The notes below the pieces were generated by a model. That model saw nothing but the letters and a program-made list of their open reading frames with translations, ran no database searches and was not told the origin of the DNA. Positions 20,101 through 28,759 of a DNA stretch of 64,000 bases are shown here, in pieces (position 1 is the stretch's first letter; each line of letters starts with the position of its first letter). The stretch spans positions 930,001 through 994,000 of the forward strand of contig NZ_RZNF01000012.1 in the NCBI RefSeq assembly GCF_003992725.1. Direction: 5' to 3'. The translations under genes and the position numbers were made by a program. Source of the stretch: Rhodomicrobium lacus. GTDB taxonomy: Bacteria; Pseudomonadota; Alphaproteobacteria; Rhizobiales; Rhodomicrobiaceae.

Positions 20101-20289
20101 GTCCATGCACGCCTTGCTATCCTCGGGAATGCCGAGGAGGCGCCGCATATAGCCGGACCAACGCACCTTTTCGTTGTCGATGTCGTATTCGTAAATGCCG
20201 AATCCGGCCGCTTCGCTGGCGAGCTCAAAGCAATGAAGGGCACCTTCCAGCGCAGAGAGGCCTGTTCTTTTGTCGCTCATTCCGTTCAT
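17116..20289 (-). CDS. hybrid sensor histidine kinase: PAS repeats, GAF, HWE kinase, receiver
   Basis: The 1057-residue soluble protein has four PAS/PAC units (about 20-135, 145-270, 285-415 and 600-730), each ending in patterns such as GTLIDVTEQRRAE or GTIRDITERKRHE. A GAF domain lies between the third and fourth (about 430-590). The kinase is of the HWE/HisKA_2 family: EVNHRSKNMLALVQAIARQT with the phospho-accepting His728, then ALHELATNAGKYGALS and a WRE-type ATPase part. A C-terminal receiver domain (VLVVEDEALVALEI) has its acceptor at about Asp988. No transmembrane segment is visible, so it senses a cytosolic signal. No partner regulator is adjacent. A second Met at 20280 is an alternative start. 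Confidence 0.88.
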   Translation of the reverse strand: MNGMSDKRTGLSALEGALHCFELASEAAGFGIYEYDIDNEKVRWSGYMRRLLGIPEDSKACMDSVLPCIHPEDRERIHRAAKAIVRTVGRYHNEFRIVRPGGEVRWLLDRGQSLGPVNPATGKVALSIGTLIDVTEQRRAEMDRALWESRFRSIYKYSLAGIAITGPDGRFLECNPAYSKLVGYSESELRAKHFSELFHPDDFAEQFELARALQAGEISFIDVEGRYVHKSGQSVWTHKIVSLLPDESGGGARFAIVLATDITKRKQAEEALRESERRERLRRHDLEAVLEAVPAGVIFGEDRACSRLSLNRMAQDILGMPAKVTVEGMPRLVRALKDGRLIERGDFPLHWAAKTGRSFFGEDVELHYADGSTRFIYGNALPLFDEHGEIRGAVGAFFDCTQWKLAEKALRDSEATLARDAEALRRLNDASSRLWRARDLASGLDEVLGAAIELLGADRGGIHVYDAERGIIRLAAVRGYDEAIVSAFDETRIDDYPVLADAIRSGETLTIRDIETDPRLQPPQYQEVAKILGFRAAQFCPLVVRDGTVLGLLTTQFSQPHDLSEQDFQRLALFVRQATDFLERCRADDARKESEERLRAIVDTAVDAIIVIDDAGLIQSINPSGERIFGYSEEELAGQNIGILMPEQNLALHNSYIANYLKTGKAMLMGTGRELMHRRKDGTVFTADTAIAEWHFAGKRFFTGTIRDITERKRHEEEVQLLLREVNHRSKNMLALVQAIARQTVSTNAEDFLERFEERVRALAAAQDLLVKSEWKGVVLAELIRSQLAHFLDAIGQRISLDGPPLFISASAAQTLGMALHELATNAGKYGALSSGEGTIHVSWSARHDACDDSDSFELEWREAHGPRVNSRAKEGFGSTVLGPMTEMSLDAQVQFDFEPTGVIWRLQCPLKNVVEGRSAASVPAKPLPMGPQSGRGYVLVVEDEALVALEIVQTLREAQFDVLGPARSVAQALEILKEFRFSAAVLDINLGAETSEAVALELNRRGIPFVIVSGYSLDQLPLAFHGVPALAKPLRPDILKTELLRLMREDSPWPVI

Positions 20290-20494
20290 TTCACTTGATG
20301 AGCCTGCCCTCTTTTTCAGGCTCGCGCGTCGAGAGACGCTGTCGAAATATCAATGATCAAGCTACCCCAAGCTTCAACAGGAAAGGAACCGCCTATGTAA
20401 GGAATTTGAACCTGCGTTCAACGCACGCCGCGCGGCTTAATGCCGGGACTGGCACCAGCGGCAGCGCCGCTGTTGTCCTGTCGAAAAAGGAAGA

Positions 20495-22117
20495 TTACTG
20501 AAATCGCAGGCGAACGGAAATCAATCCTCGAAGAGTGTTAAGAAACATAACGTTGCTTGCTTCGATAATATCCTTTCTCGTTAACACGTCTTCGCTGACA
20601 TCACCACGGGCGAGAAGCTCCGCGCGGAGCGTTCCCGGCAAGAGGCCGCAGGTTTCAGCCGGTGTAACGAGCTTGCCGTTGCGCATGATGGCGACATTGC
20701 CCCTAGTAAACTCCGTGATCTCGCCTCGCTCGTTGAAGAGGAGCGTGTCGAAGACGGCGCCATCCTTCGGGGCATGCGCTTCGTAAACGGCGCGGTTCGT
20801 CGTCTTGTGCCGCAGGAATTCGTCATCGCTTGAGACGGGCGATTGCGCGAACACCACGAAGGGATCGGCGGGCGTGGCGGGAAGCGGCCCGGTTTCAAGC
20901 GTCAAGGCACCCTCCCGCGAGAGGAGAAGTCGCAGGCGATGCGCGCCCGTCGCGTGGTCTGCGCAAATGTCGGCCACAGCGCGGCGCACCTCGTCTTCGT
21001 CGAAGGGAAAGCCGAAATGCTCAGCCGCGCGGGCGAGCCTCGCCATGTGACGATGCAGAAGAACAATCGCGCCGTCATCGATCTTCATCGTTTCCAGCAG
21101 TTCAAAAGGGGCGCTCGCGCGAAGAAGGAAACGGCGCTTCATGATGCACTCCTCATATTCGTCGGCCGCGTTCGAATCCCATGTCACGCCGCTGCCGACC
21201 CCGCAGGTGGCGGTGCCGTTCGCGATCGCGACCGTTCGGATGCCGACGCTGAAAGTCGCCGCACCGCCGGGTTCGATAACGCCGAGCGCCCCGCAATAGG
21301 GGCCGCGCGGGCCGGTTTCGAGCGCCGCGATGGATTTCATCGCCGCGATCTTCGGCGCGCCGGTGACGGAGCCGCAGGGGAACAGGGCGGCGAAGATGTC
21401 GGCGAGTGCGGTCCTCGGGCGCGCGGTGCCGGTGACGGTCGACGTCATCTGCTGCACGGTGGAGAGCTTCTCGATGGAGAACAGCTTCGGCACACTTACG
21501 GTGCCGTCCACGGCGACGCGCGCGATGTCGTTGCGCAGAAGGTCCACGATCATCAGGTTTTCGGCGCGCTCCTTCGGCGAGGCCAGCAGCGCATCCGGGG
21601 GCGCGTCGGCGTGCGCGGTGCCCTTCATGGGCCGGGTGAGGATCGCGCGGGTTCGCGGTTCCCACGCGAAGAACAATTCCGGCGAGACGGACGCGATCTG
21701 CCATGGAAGCGCGGAACAATCGCCGAAATCGAGATAAAGCGCGTAGGCGTGCGGCTGGGCGCGGCGCAAGGCGTCGAACAGGCCGCGCGGGTCGCCATCG
21801 AAGCGCGAGGCGAGGCGCATGGTCAGATTCACCTGATAATGCGCACCGTCGGCGATGCCGTCGTGAATGGCCGCGATTTTTTCGCTGTAGTCGGCGCGCG
21901 TCATGTCTGCCCCCCAGCCCGAGCAAGCGAAGGCGGCGGGCGCTTCTTGCCACGGCTTCGGAGCATCGAACACGGCGAAGGCCGCGAGCGGAAAGCGCGG
22001 GTCGGGTGCAAGTGTCGTTAGCGCCATGTCGAACGCCGCTGCTGCTTCATAGGCCACGAAGCCGACGGCCCAACGCCCCTGTTGCGCGTGGTTTTCCGCC
22101 GCGCGAAGAACCGGCAC
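20495..22117 (-). CDS. pabB: aminodeoxychorismate synthase component I fused to aminodeoxychorismate lyase
   Basis: This is a bifunctional p-aminobenzoate (folate) enzyme. Residues about 1-335 are the chorismate-binding PabB domain (YQVNLTMRL, ILTRPMKGTA, NLMIVDLLRNDIARV, FPCGSVTGAPK, GPYCGALGVI, GVGSGVTWDS). Residues about 340-540 are the class-IV aminotransferase PabC domain with the PLP Lys in RHKTTNRAVYE and NERGEITEFTRGN. Together they convert chorismate and glutamine-derived ammonia to p-aminobenzoate plus pyruvate. The only canonical start is the GTG at 22117, but family-like coding continues upstream in frame to about 22225 (see findings), so the true N-terminus is probably about 36 residues longer. 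Confidence 0.88.
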   Translation of the reverse strand: MPVLRAAENHAQQGRWAVGFVAYEAAAAFDMALTTLAPDPRFPLAAFAVFDAPKPWQEAPAAFACSGWGADMTRADYSEKIAAIHDGIADGAHYQVNLTMRLASRFDGDPRGLFDALRRAQPHAYALYLDFGDCSALPWQIASVSPELFFAWEPRTRAILTRPMKGTAHADAPPDALLASPKERAENLMIVDLLRNDIARVAVDGTVSVPKLFSIEKLSTVQQMTSTVTGTARPRTALADIFAALFPCGSVTGAPKIAAMKSIAALETGPRGPYCGALGVIEPGGAATFSVGIRTVAIANGTATCGVGSGVTWDSNAADEYEECIMKRRFLLRASAPFELLETMKIDDGAIVLLHRHMARLARAAEHFGFPFDEDEVRRAVADICADHATGAHRLRLLLSREGALTLETGPLPATPADPFVVFAQSPVSSDDEFLRHKTTNRAVYEAHAPKDGAVFDTLLFNERGEITEFTRGNVAIMRNGKLVTPAETCGLLPGTLRAELLARGDVSEDVLTRKDIIEASNVMFLNTLRGLISVRLRFQ

Positions 22118-22449
22118 GACATCGGCGGCGCGCTCGGCGACGAGCAGTTCGCGCGGCCCGGCGAAGCCAAGGCTAAGCGGCGGCGCATCGTCCTTCGGAA
22201 AATCGATTAAGGCGCGGGCGTACAGCGGACGATCCTGAGGCTTCGGAGTGCTGGCCGGAGCCTACCAACCCGACCGGCCGCTGCAAATCACGTTTTATGA
22301 TCGGCCCCTGGGGTATCGGCGAAGTGGCGGCCGGACTGAAACGCCCACCCCCGGCGAAAGACGAAGACGCGGCTTGACCGGGCAGGGCTTGCGCGCGACA
22401 CGCGCCGGGAGCACTCTGAGCGAAAAAGATACATAAGCTCGGAGGAAAC

Positions 22450-24072
22450 ATGGGCTACGATTATGTCATCGCCGGGGGCGGTTCGGCGGGTTGCGTGCTC
22501 GCGAACCGGCTCTCCGCCGATCCGTCGATCAAGGTCGCGCTTCTCGAAGCGGGAGGCCGCGACTGGAATTTTCTCATTCATATGCCGTCCGGTTATGCGG
22601 GCCTGATGCGAACGGGCTGGGTCGACTGGGGCTATCACACCGAGCCGCAGGCGGGCCTGTACGGGCGTCGGCTTTATTGGCCACGCGGCAAGGTCCTCGG
22701 CGGCTCAAGCTCCGTCAACGCGATGATCTACATTCGCGGCGTGCCGAGCGATTACGACACGTGGGCGCAGCTCGGCAATCGCGGCTGGGCGTGGGACGAT
22801 GTGCTGCCCTATTTCAAAAAGGCGGAAAACTATTCAGGCGGCGCGGACGAGTATCACGGCGGCGACGGCCCGCTGAAGGTGTCGCGGCCGGGCGTCGTCA
22901 ATCCGCTGAACGTGGCATGGATCGAGGCGGGCCAGCAGGCGGGCCACCCCTACACGGACGATTTCAACGGCGCGTCGCAGGAAGGCTTCGGCCCCATCGA
23001 CTGCACGGTGTCGAACGGCCGCCGCGCGAGCGCCGCGGTGTGCTATCTGAAGCCGGTGATGGACCGGCCGAACCTCACCGTGATCACGCGGGCGCAAGCA
23101 ACGCGCATCATCGTGGAAAGCGGACGCGCGGTCGGCGTGGAATATGCGCACGGCCGCGAGAAGCGCACCATTCGCGCCGCACGCGAGGTGATCGTCTCGG
23201 GCGGCGCGATCAACTCGCCGCAATTGCTGCTGCTCTCGGGCATCGGCCCGGCGGACGAGATCGCACCGCACGGCATCAGGCCGGTGCATCACCTTCCCGG
23301 CGTCGGCAAAAACCTTCAGGATCACATCCACGGCGCGATCAAGCACTACTGCCCGAAGCCCGTCTCCTACTATAACATCGTCAAGCCGAGTGCGCTCCTG
23401 CGGCACGTCGCTTACTATCTGATGACGCACAAAGGGCCCGCGTCGATCGTGGGGCTGGAATCGCTCGCCTTTCTCAAGACGCGGCCCGAGATTGTTGCGC
23501 CGGATGTGCAGTATCACTTCGCGGCGATCCTTTACGCCGATCACGGGCGCAAGATGATCCAGCGCCATGGATATATGGGCTATTACAACGTGCAGCGGCC
23601 CGAGGCGCGTGGCGAGATCGCGCTGAAATCGGCGGACCCGCTGGCGCATCCGGCGATCCAGCCGAACTATCTTCAAAACGAGGCCGACCTGCGCACGTTG
23701 CGAGACGGTTTCAAGATGCTGCGCGATGTCTTCGCGCAACCCGCGTTCGATCCGTATCGCGGCGAGGAATGGCAGCCGGGCGCGAAGGTGCGCACCGACG
23801 CCGAAATCGACGATTACAACCGTCGCACGGCAGAGACGATCTATCATCCGATCGGCACCTGCAAGATGGGGCAGGACGCCATGGCGGTGGTGGACGAGAC
23901 GCTTCGCGTGCGCGGGCTGGAGGGACTGCGCGTGGTGGACGCATCGATCATGCCGCGCCTCATCAGCGGCAACACCAACGCGCCGACGATCATGATCGCT
24001 GAAAAAGCGGCGGATATGATCCTGTCGGGAGCGATAGCGTCTTCCTCGGATGACGCTGCGCTGGCGGCGTGA
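22450..24072 (+). CDS. GMC-family FAD-dependent oxidoreductase (choline dehydrogenase-like)
   Basis: The 540-residue flavoenzyme carries the N-terminal FAD-binding GGGSAGCVLANRLS, the GMC signature WPRGKVLGGSSSVNAMIYIRG in two overlapping parts, a second signature VSGGAINSPQLLLLSGIGP, and the C-terminal active-site region YHPIGTCKMG with NTNAPTIMIAEKAADMI. It oxidises an alcohol substrate and passes electrons from FAD to an acceptor. Many such proteins are annotated choline or alcohol dehydrogenases; the substrate cannot be told here, and no betaine genes are nearby. A strong GGAGGAAAC precedes the ATG. It is divergent from pabB. Confidence 0.9.
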   Translation: MGYDYVIAGGGSAGCVLANRLSADPSIKVALLEAGGRDWNFLIHMPSGYAGLMRTGWVDWGYHTEPQAGLYGRRLYWPRGKVLGGSSSVNAMIYIRGVPSDYDTWAQLGNRGWAWDDVLPYFKKAENYSGGADEYHGGDGPLKVSRPGVVNPLNVAWIEAGQQAGHPYTDDFNGASQEGFGPIDCTVSNGRRASAAVCYLKPVMDRPNLTVITRAQATRIIVESGRAVGVEYAHGREKRTIRAAREVIVSGGAINSPQLLLLSGIGPADEIAPHGIRPVHHLPGVGKNLQDHIHGAIKHYCPKPVSYYNIVKPSALLRHVAYYLMTHKGPASIVGLESLAFLKTRPEIVAPDVQYHFAAILYADHGRKMIQRHGYMGYYNVQRPEARGEIALKSADPLAHPAIQPNYLQNEADLRTLRDGFKMLRDVFAQPAFDPYRGEEWQPGAKVRTDAEIDDYNRRTAETIYHPIGTCKMGQDAMAVVDETLRVRGLEGLRVVDASIMPRLISGNTNAPTIMIAEKAADMILSGAIASSSDDAALAA

Positions 24073-24098
24073 CGCCCATCGTCACGCGCCCGTTCCGA

Positions 24099-24126
24099 AG
24101 CCAGGGCGGCTTGCCCCGGCTCTTTC
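24099..24126 (+). terminator. probable terminator between GMC gene and hspQ
   Basis: A hairpin with arms AGCCAGGGC and GCCCCGGCT (one A-C mismatch) is followed by CTTTCC. It lies 26 bases after the GMC stop codon and just past the end of the convergent hspQ. Confidence 0.5.
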
Positions 24127-24130
24127 CGTC

Positions 24131-24487
24131 TCAGTTCGCGCCAGGCCCCCGGAAGCGGTAGCCGCCGTCCTCCAGCTCATCGAACAACTCGCCGAGCTGC
24201 GGATGGCGCAACGGCTCGCCGCTGTCGTCCGGCAGCAGGTTCTGCTCGGAGACATAGGCGACGTATTCGGTTTCCTCGTTCTCGGCAAGCAGGTGATAGT
24301 ACGGCTGATCCTTCTCCGGGCGAATATCCTCCGGGATGGCAAGCCACCATTCATCCGTGTTGGCGAACTCGGGGTCGACGTCGAAGATAATTCCCCGAAA
24401 CGGGAAAAGACGATGCTTCACGACTTCCCCGATGGCAAACCGCGCGCGCCGTTCTTTCACCATGGCGTTATTGAATTCTTCCCGCAT
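24131..24487 (-). CDS. hspQ: heat-shock protein HspQ
   Basis: The product is 118 residues (110 if the second Met at 24463 is used). It matches HspQ/YccV: ARFAIGEVVKHRLFPFRGII, DVDPEFANTDEWW, DQPYYHLLAENEE and YVSEQNLLPD. HspQ is a small cytosolic hemimethylated-DNA-binding-type protein that in enterobacteria promotes degradation of DnaA and serves as a Lon enhancer or specificity factor. The region from the second Met onwards is the conserved part. Confidence 0.93.
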   Translation of the reverse strand: MREEFNNAMVKERRARFAIGEVVKHRLFPFRGIIFDVDPEFANTDEWWLAIPEDIRPEKDQPYYHLLAENEETEYVAYVSEQNLLPDDSGEPLRHPQLGELFDELEDGGYRFRGPGAN

Positions 24488-24536
24488 CCTTTAAAAACTT
24501 TGCACTAATGCTGCTGGGCTACAAGATGTCACACGG

Positions 24537-25571
24537 TCACTGGGGCGCGCCGTCTTTGGCTTCGACGAGGTTCGCGAGGTCTACGATGACCTTGGCCTGT
24601 TTCCAGGTCGCGTCGTCCTGCATCTTGCCGTCGACCATTACCGCGCCCGTGCCATCCGGCATGGCTTCGAGGATGCGCCGGGCAAAAGCCGCCTCCCCCG
24701 GATCCGGCGTGAAAACACGGCGCGCGATCTCGATCTGCGAGGGATGCAACGTCCATGCCCCCGCGCAGCCCTGAAGGAAGGCGTTGCGGAATTGCGCTTC
24801 GCACGCCGCCGCGTCGGAGAAATCGCCGAACGGACCGTAAAAGGGCTTGAGGTCATAGGTGGCACAGGCGTCCACCATGCGGCCCACGGTGTAATGCCAC
24901 AGATCCTGCTGGTAGAAGGCACGCGGCGCATCGCCCGCCGCGTCCGCAAGCACGCCGTAGGACGGATGGCCGCCGCCGACGCGGGTCGTCTTCATGGCGC
25001 GGCTCGCGGCGAGGTCGGCCGGCCCGAGGCTCATGCCGTGCATGCGAGGGCTCGCGCCCGCGATGTGATCGACATTCGCCACGCCTTCCGCCGTTTCGAG
25101 CAGGGCGTGGATCATGACGGGCTTCTTGATATTGTGCTTCGCCTCAAGCTGGGCGAGCAGCTGGTCGAGATAGTGAATGTCCCACGGGCCTTCCACCTTC
25201 GGCAGCATGATGACGTCGAGCTTGTTGCCCACCGCACCCATGATCTCGACGATGTCGTCGAGCACCCACGGGCTGTTCAGCGCGTTGATGCGCGTCCAGA
25301 GCCCCGTGCTGCCGAACTCGTTTTCCTGAGCGAGCTTGATGAAGCCCTTGCGCGCGGCCTCCTTCTCGGTCGCGGGGATCGCGTCTTCGAGATTGCCGAG
25401 CACCACGTCGACCTGCTTGATGAGGTCCGGCACCTTCGCGCGGATCTTCTCTACATGCGGGGCGACGAAGTGGATCATCCGTTCGAGGCGCACGGGCTTT
25501 TCCACGAACGGAGCGGGAGCACCCGCTGCGAGGGGCTTGAAGAATTTGGATGGGGTCTTTGTCGCTGCCAT
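24537..25571 (-). CDS. CoA-ester lyase (malyl-CoA lyase-like, HpcH/HpaI family)
   Basis: The 344-residue protein belongs to the HpcH/HpaI aldolase and citrate-lyase beta-subunit family. It shows the conserved [11 protein letters not shown] (acidic metal or substrate ligand), [11 protein letters not shown] (Arg for CoA ester), [38 protein letters not shown] and [12 protein letters not shown]. These fit L-malyl-CoA/beta-methylmalyl-CoA lyases, which split malyl-CoA to acetyl-CoA and glyoxylate in the serine cycle or ethylmalonyl-CoA pathway. No other gene of those pathways is adjacent, so the exact substrate is inferred. It is divergent from the GT8 gene. Confidence 0.85.
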   Translation of the reverse strand: MAATKTPSKFFKPLAAGAPAPFVEKPVRLERMIHFVAPHVEKIRAKVPDLIKQVDVVLGNLEDAIPATEKEAARKGFIKLAQENEFGSTGLWTRINALNSPWVLDDIVEIMGAVGNKLDVIMLPKVEGPWDIHYLDQLLAQLEAKHNIKKPVMIHALLETAEGVANVDHIAGASPRMHGMSLGPADLAASRAMKTTRVGGGHPSYGVLADAAGDAPRAFYQQDLWHYTVGRMVDACATYDLKPFYGPFGDFSDAAACEAQFRNAFLQGCAGAWTLHPSQIEIARRVFTPDPGEAAFARRILEAMPDGTGAVMVDGKMQDDATWKQAKVIVDLANLVEAKDGAPQ

Positions 25572-25743
25572 GGAAGCCTCCGCCGAATGCTCCCTCTATT
25601 TGCCTTTGTGGACCCAGCGGGTCAAGCAGCGGAAAACCATTGAGCCCAAAGACGAATGACAGACCCTTGTGGATCGAACACGGGCCGAGCTGTATGGTCG
25701 TCGCCTCCGGGATACAAGCAGCAGCCAACGATGCGGTGAAATC

Positions 25744-26832
25744 ATGCGCACGGCCGATTCTTCGAACGAAACGACGAGAGAGCCCTACGTGATCGCGGAG
25801 GACGGAACGCGCGCCCCCGGCATATCACCAGCCTATGCAGACCGATCCGCGATACCGATAGTCACATGCTTCAACCGCAAATACATGCCGGGCGCCGCCG
25901 CGCTGTTTGCGTCCATAGCCGAGCACGCATCGCCCGAGCGTCTCTACGATCTGGTGGTGTTCACCGACGATCTGGCGAGTAACGACCGCCAGAAACTCAG
26001 GCTCTGTCTCCTTGAAAAGCCAAATATATCCCTCCGCTTCTTTGATGTCACTGCGTATTATTCCGATTTCGCCATCAAAGGATCGGGCTACTTTACGAAA
26101 GAAGCTTTCTATAGGATTCGTATTCCAGAAATAATGCTATCCTGCGATAAAGTCTTGTATATCGACGCAGACACTGTCACCAACCGCGATCTGGCCGAAT
26201 TGTTCGATACTCCGATGGATGGGCACTGCATAGCGGCAGCTCCGGATATGTTTTATACGCTGCTTGGCCAAATCGGAGCCGACCGCAATAAGAAAGGGCC
26301 TATACAGGAGATCAGACGGAACGGAACCTATTTCAACTCCGGCGTTATCTTGTTCAATGTCCATGAAATGAAGGCGACAAACGCAAGCGCCGGTATTATC
26401 CGCGTCATGCAAGAGCATGAATATCGCCTGATGGATCAGGATATTCTCAACATAGCGTTGGCCGGCGCCACCAAGTTCATAGACTGGAAGTGGAATTCGC
26501 TCCTGTTTTTGGAAGGGGATCATCGCATGCCCCGGGAATTTCACGCCAAGATCGTCGAAGCGAAACGCGATCCTTATATCGTTCACTTCACGGGACCGGT
26601 GAAGCCCTGGCACAATGCCGATCTCAACATGGCGCAACACTACTGGCGCTACGCGTTGAAGACGCCTTTTTATGATGAACTCATAGAAAACATGCACCGC
26701 GGCCGTCAGCTTCACCGCAAGGATATCGTTCGTGGCAGCGCAAGTGTGGTCCGTTACATCCTGCTTCCATTCGGCAAGCGCCGCAAGAAGCGCGATGCAA
26801 TCTTGAATTTCGCCCGGGACAGGTTCGCCTGA
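25744..26832 (+). CDS. glycosyltransferase family 8 protein
   Basis: The 362-residue enzyme has the GT8 retaining-transferase features: VTCFNRKYMPGAAALFASI at the N-terminus, the metal-binding DxD in LYIDADTVTNRDL (Asp141, Asp143), a FNSGVILFNV segment, DQDILN and the C-terminal HFTGPVKPWH (HxxGxxKPW). Members include lipopolysaccharide galactosyl- and glucosyltransferases, so a role in surface polysaccharide is likely. Codon usage looks less GC-biased (many AT-rich third positions) than in neighbouring genes, which may mean horizontal acquisition. The ATG at 25744 is the first within the plausible N-terminus; the ribosome-binding site is weak. Confidence 0.85.
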   Translation: MRTADSSNETTREPYVIAEDGTRAPGISPAYADRSAIPIVTCFNRKYMPGAAALFASIAEHASPERLYDLVVFTDDLASNDRQKLRLCLLEKPNISLRFFDVTAYYSDFAIKGSGYFTKEAFYRIRIPEIMLSCDKVLYIDADTVTNRDLAELFDTPMDGHCIAAAPDMFYTLLGQIGADRNKKGPIQEIRRNGTYFNSGVILFNVHEMKATNASAGIIRVMQEHEYRLMDQDILNIALAGATKFIDWKWNSLLFLEGDHRMPREFHAKIVEAKRDPYIVHFTGPVKPWHNADLNMAQHYWRYALKTPFYDELIENMHRGRQLHRKDIVRGSASVVRYILLPFGKRRKKRDAILNFARDRFA

Positions 26833-26863
26833 GCCTGCCCCGGGGCGGCTGCAATCGTTGCGT

Positions 26864-27538
26864 TCAAGCCGGGTGATGCGCGCCTGCTTCGGGGAGCGAC
26901 CCGTCTGCCCCGCTTTCGCGCGCGCCGAGCGCCGCGAAGATCAGGCTCAAGCCGGTCAACAGCAATTCGATGCCGACAAACAGGCCGAGGACCCAAAGGC
27001 CGGTCGACGGCCAGCCCGCGATCACGAACGCCGCGATCACGAAATCGACCAGCGCGACGAACAACAGAAGAACCCACCGGCCCGTGTCGGGTTTGATCGA
27101 GAAGGCGAACGCGATGGTCGCGATGCCGTGCGCGATGAAATAGGCGGTCAGGACCAGCGTGAGCGACAGCGACCCCTGAACGGGAAACAGCGCGAGCACG
27201 AGGCCGAGGATCGCCATCAGCGCGGACAGCAGGATGTGCCAGATATAGCCAGGCGCGCGCGGCGAACGGATGGTAGAGATGGCGGAGAAGACCCCCGCAA
27301 AGAAAAGGAGCCAGCCGACGAAGGCCGCCACCGCGATGGAAGCGAGCACCGGCACGGCAATAGCCGCCGCTCCGAGCAGCACGAGCAGCACGCCTTCGGC
27401 CGTGAACCACTTCCAATGTTCACGAAGGCCCTTTTGCACGGCAGCCTCCAGCTCTTTTTCTGCGGCCTCGAATCTCTTTGGATCAAAATCCTGCGAGCGA
27501 TCAGGGAAGGGACGTTCCGGAATGCTGGGGGAAGTCAT
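26864..27538 (-). CDS. HdeD-family membrane protein (DUF308)
   Basis: The product has about 224 residues, with a charged N-terminal 45 residues followed by six hydrophobic segments (for example VLLVLLGAAAIAVPVLA, LLFFAGVFSAI, GLWVLGLFVGIELLLTGLSLIF). This matches the HdeD/DUF308 family of inner-membrane proteins, whose members are linked to acid resistance in E. coli; function here is not known. The ATG at 27538 has AGGAG seven bases upstream. It ends convergent with the GT8 gene, with about 30 bases between. Confidence 0.8.
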   Translation of the reverse strand: MTSPSIPERPFPDRSQDFDPKRFEAAEKELEAAVQKGLREHWKWFTAEGVLLVLLGAAAIAVPVLASIAVAAFVGWLLFFAGVFSAISTIRSPRAPGYIWHILLSALMAILGLVLALFPVQGSLSLTLVLTAYFIAHGIATIAFAFSIKPDTGRWVLLLFVALVDFVIAAFVIAGWPSTGLWVLGLFVGIELLLTGLSLIFAALGARESGADGSLPEAGAHHPA

Positions 27539-27911
27539 GGGCAACTCCTATGGTGTCGGGGCGGATGCGCGCTTGCTTGATCGGTGTTCGCGAACCAAAG
27601 TCGGGAGGTGCGTTCCTCGGATACGGGGGGCGATGCTCCCCTTCAGGTGCTCTGGCGCACAGGTTTGCTCAACTCACCGATCCTAGTGCGGTTCAGAAGC
27701 TTGCATTTGATGATCGAGCCAGCGGCAGGGGTGAACCAGATGCAAAATTCAATGCACTAGACGCCTGACGCATTGGCAGGCACCATTCCGTTGTAGACCG
27801 CGCGCCGTTTCGGCAGGCTTGCGTGAAACCGAACAAATCGACCAATCCCATCGGCTTTCGACGCGTCGAACCGACGACGCAAGAAGCGGCAACAACGACA
27901 GCCCGACAGTC
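27539..27911. other. 373-base intergenic region between hdeD-like gene and rlmJ
   Basis: The two flanking genes diverge, so both promoters lie here. No gene, convincing hairpin or repeat was found. Confidence 0.4.
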
Positions 27912-28754
27912 ATGAATTATCGCCACGTCTTTCATGCCGGAAACTTTGCGGACGTCATCAAGCACGCGGTTCTGGCCTTCTGCATCGATTATCTGCTGCG
28001 GAAGGAAAACCCGCTCTGCCTTGTCGATGCGCATGGCGGCGCGGGTCTTTACGATCTGCGTTCGGACGATGCGGAGAAAACGGGCGAGTGGGCCAAAGGC
28101 ATCGGTGCCCTCATGAACGCGGCGACCGGTGCCGGGATGGCCGAGCGTGTGGCGGCGCTGGAGCCCTATCTCCGGCTCGTGCGCGAGGATGTCGGGGACG
28201 GCTTCTATCCCGGTTCACCGCTTCTGCTTGCGCGGCGGCTGCGGCGACAGGACAGGCTGATCGCGAACGAACTGCACGCCTCCACCCGCGACGCGCTTCA
28301 TGGCACGCTGGCGGAATTTCCGGCCGCGCGCGTGACCGGCATGGATGCCTATGAGTGCATTCGCGCGACGATCCCGCCGAAGGAGCGGCGCGGTCTCGTG
28401 CTGATCGACCCGCCGTTCGAGGAAAAGAACGAGTTCGAAACTCTCATCAGGCAGATGCGCGAATGGAAGAAGCGCTGGGCGACCGGCGTTTTCCTGCTGT
28501 GGTATCCGATCAAGGCGGTTTCGCCGACCGATGCCTTGAAGGCTGAGGCGGCCGCGCTCGGCCTGCCTCGCACATGGTGTGTGGAAACGCTGATCTATCC
28601 GCGCGGCCGCGCGCTAAGCCTGAATGGCTGCGGATTGATCCTGTTCAATGCGCCCTTTACCGTGCCGGAGGCCGTCGAGACGGCACTCCCGACGCTCGCG
28701 GACGCGATGCGCCTGCACGAAACGCACACGGCGTGGCTCGTGCCCGGCACGTAA
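27912..28754 (+). CDS. rlmJ: 23S rRNA (adenine2030-N6)-methyltransferase RlmJ
   Basis: The 280-residue protein begins MNYRHVFHAGNFADVIKHAV, the hallmark of RlmJ (COG2961). It has the SAM-binding LVDAHGGAGLYDL and the catalytic N6-methyltransferase motif DPPF at residues 166-169 (VLIDPPFEEKNEF). It methylates A2030 of 23S rRNA. The open frame runs 31 codons further upstream, but the ATG at 27912 matches the family N-terminus exactly. It is convergent with the bactofilin gene, separated by only five bases. Confidence 0.95.
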   Translation: MNYRHVFHAGNFADVIKHAVLAFCIDYLLRKENPLCLVDAHGGAGLYDLRSDDAEKTGEWAKGIGALMNAATGAGMAERVAALEPYLRLVREDVGDGFYPGSPLLLARRLRRQDRLIANELHASTRDALHGTLAEFPAARVTGMDAYECIRATIPPKERRGLVLIDPPFEEKNEFETLIRQMREWKKRWATGVFLLWYPIKAVSPTDALKAEAAALGLPRTWCVETLIYPRGRALSLNGCGLILFNAPFTVPEAVETALPTLADAMRLHETHTAWLVPGT

Positions 28755-28759
28755 GCCGA

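Noticed and set aside
18331-20298. Open frame of 655 codons on the plus strand inside the sensor kinase gene
   Set aside because: It lies wholly antisense to a multi-domain kinase with intact motifs and has no recognisable domain of its own.
21170-21180. GTTCGAATCCC resembling a tRNA T-loop
   Set aside because: It lies in the middle of the PabB coding region, and no acceptor stem or other tRNA arms can be folded around it.
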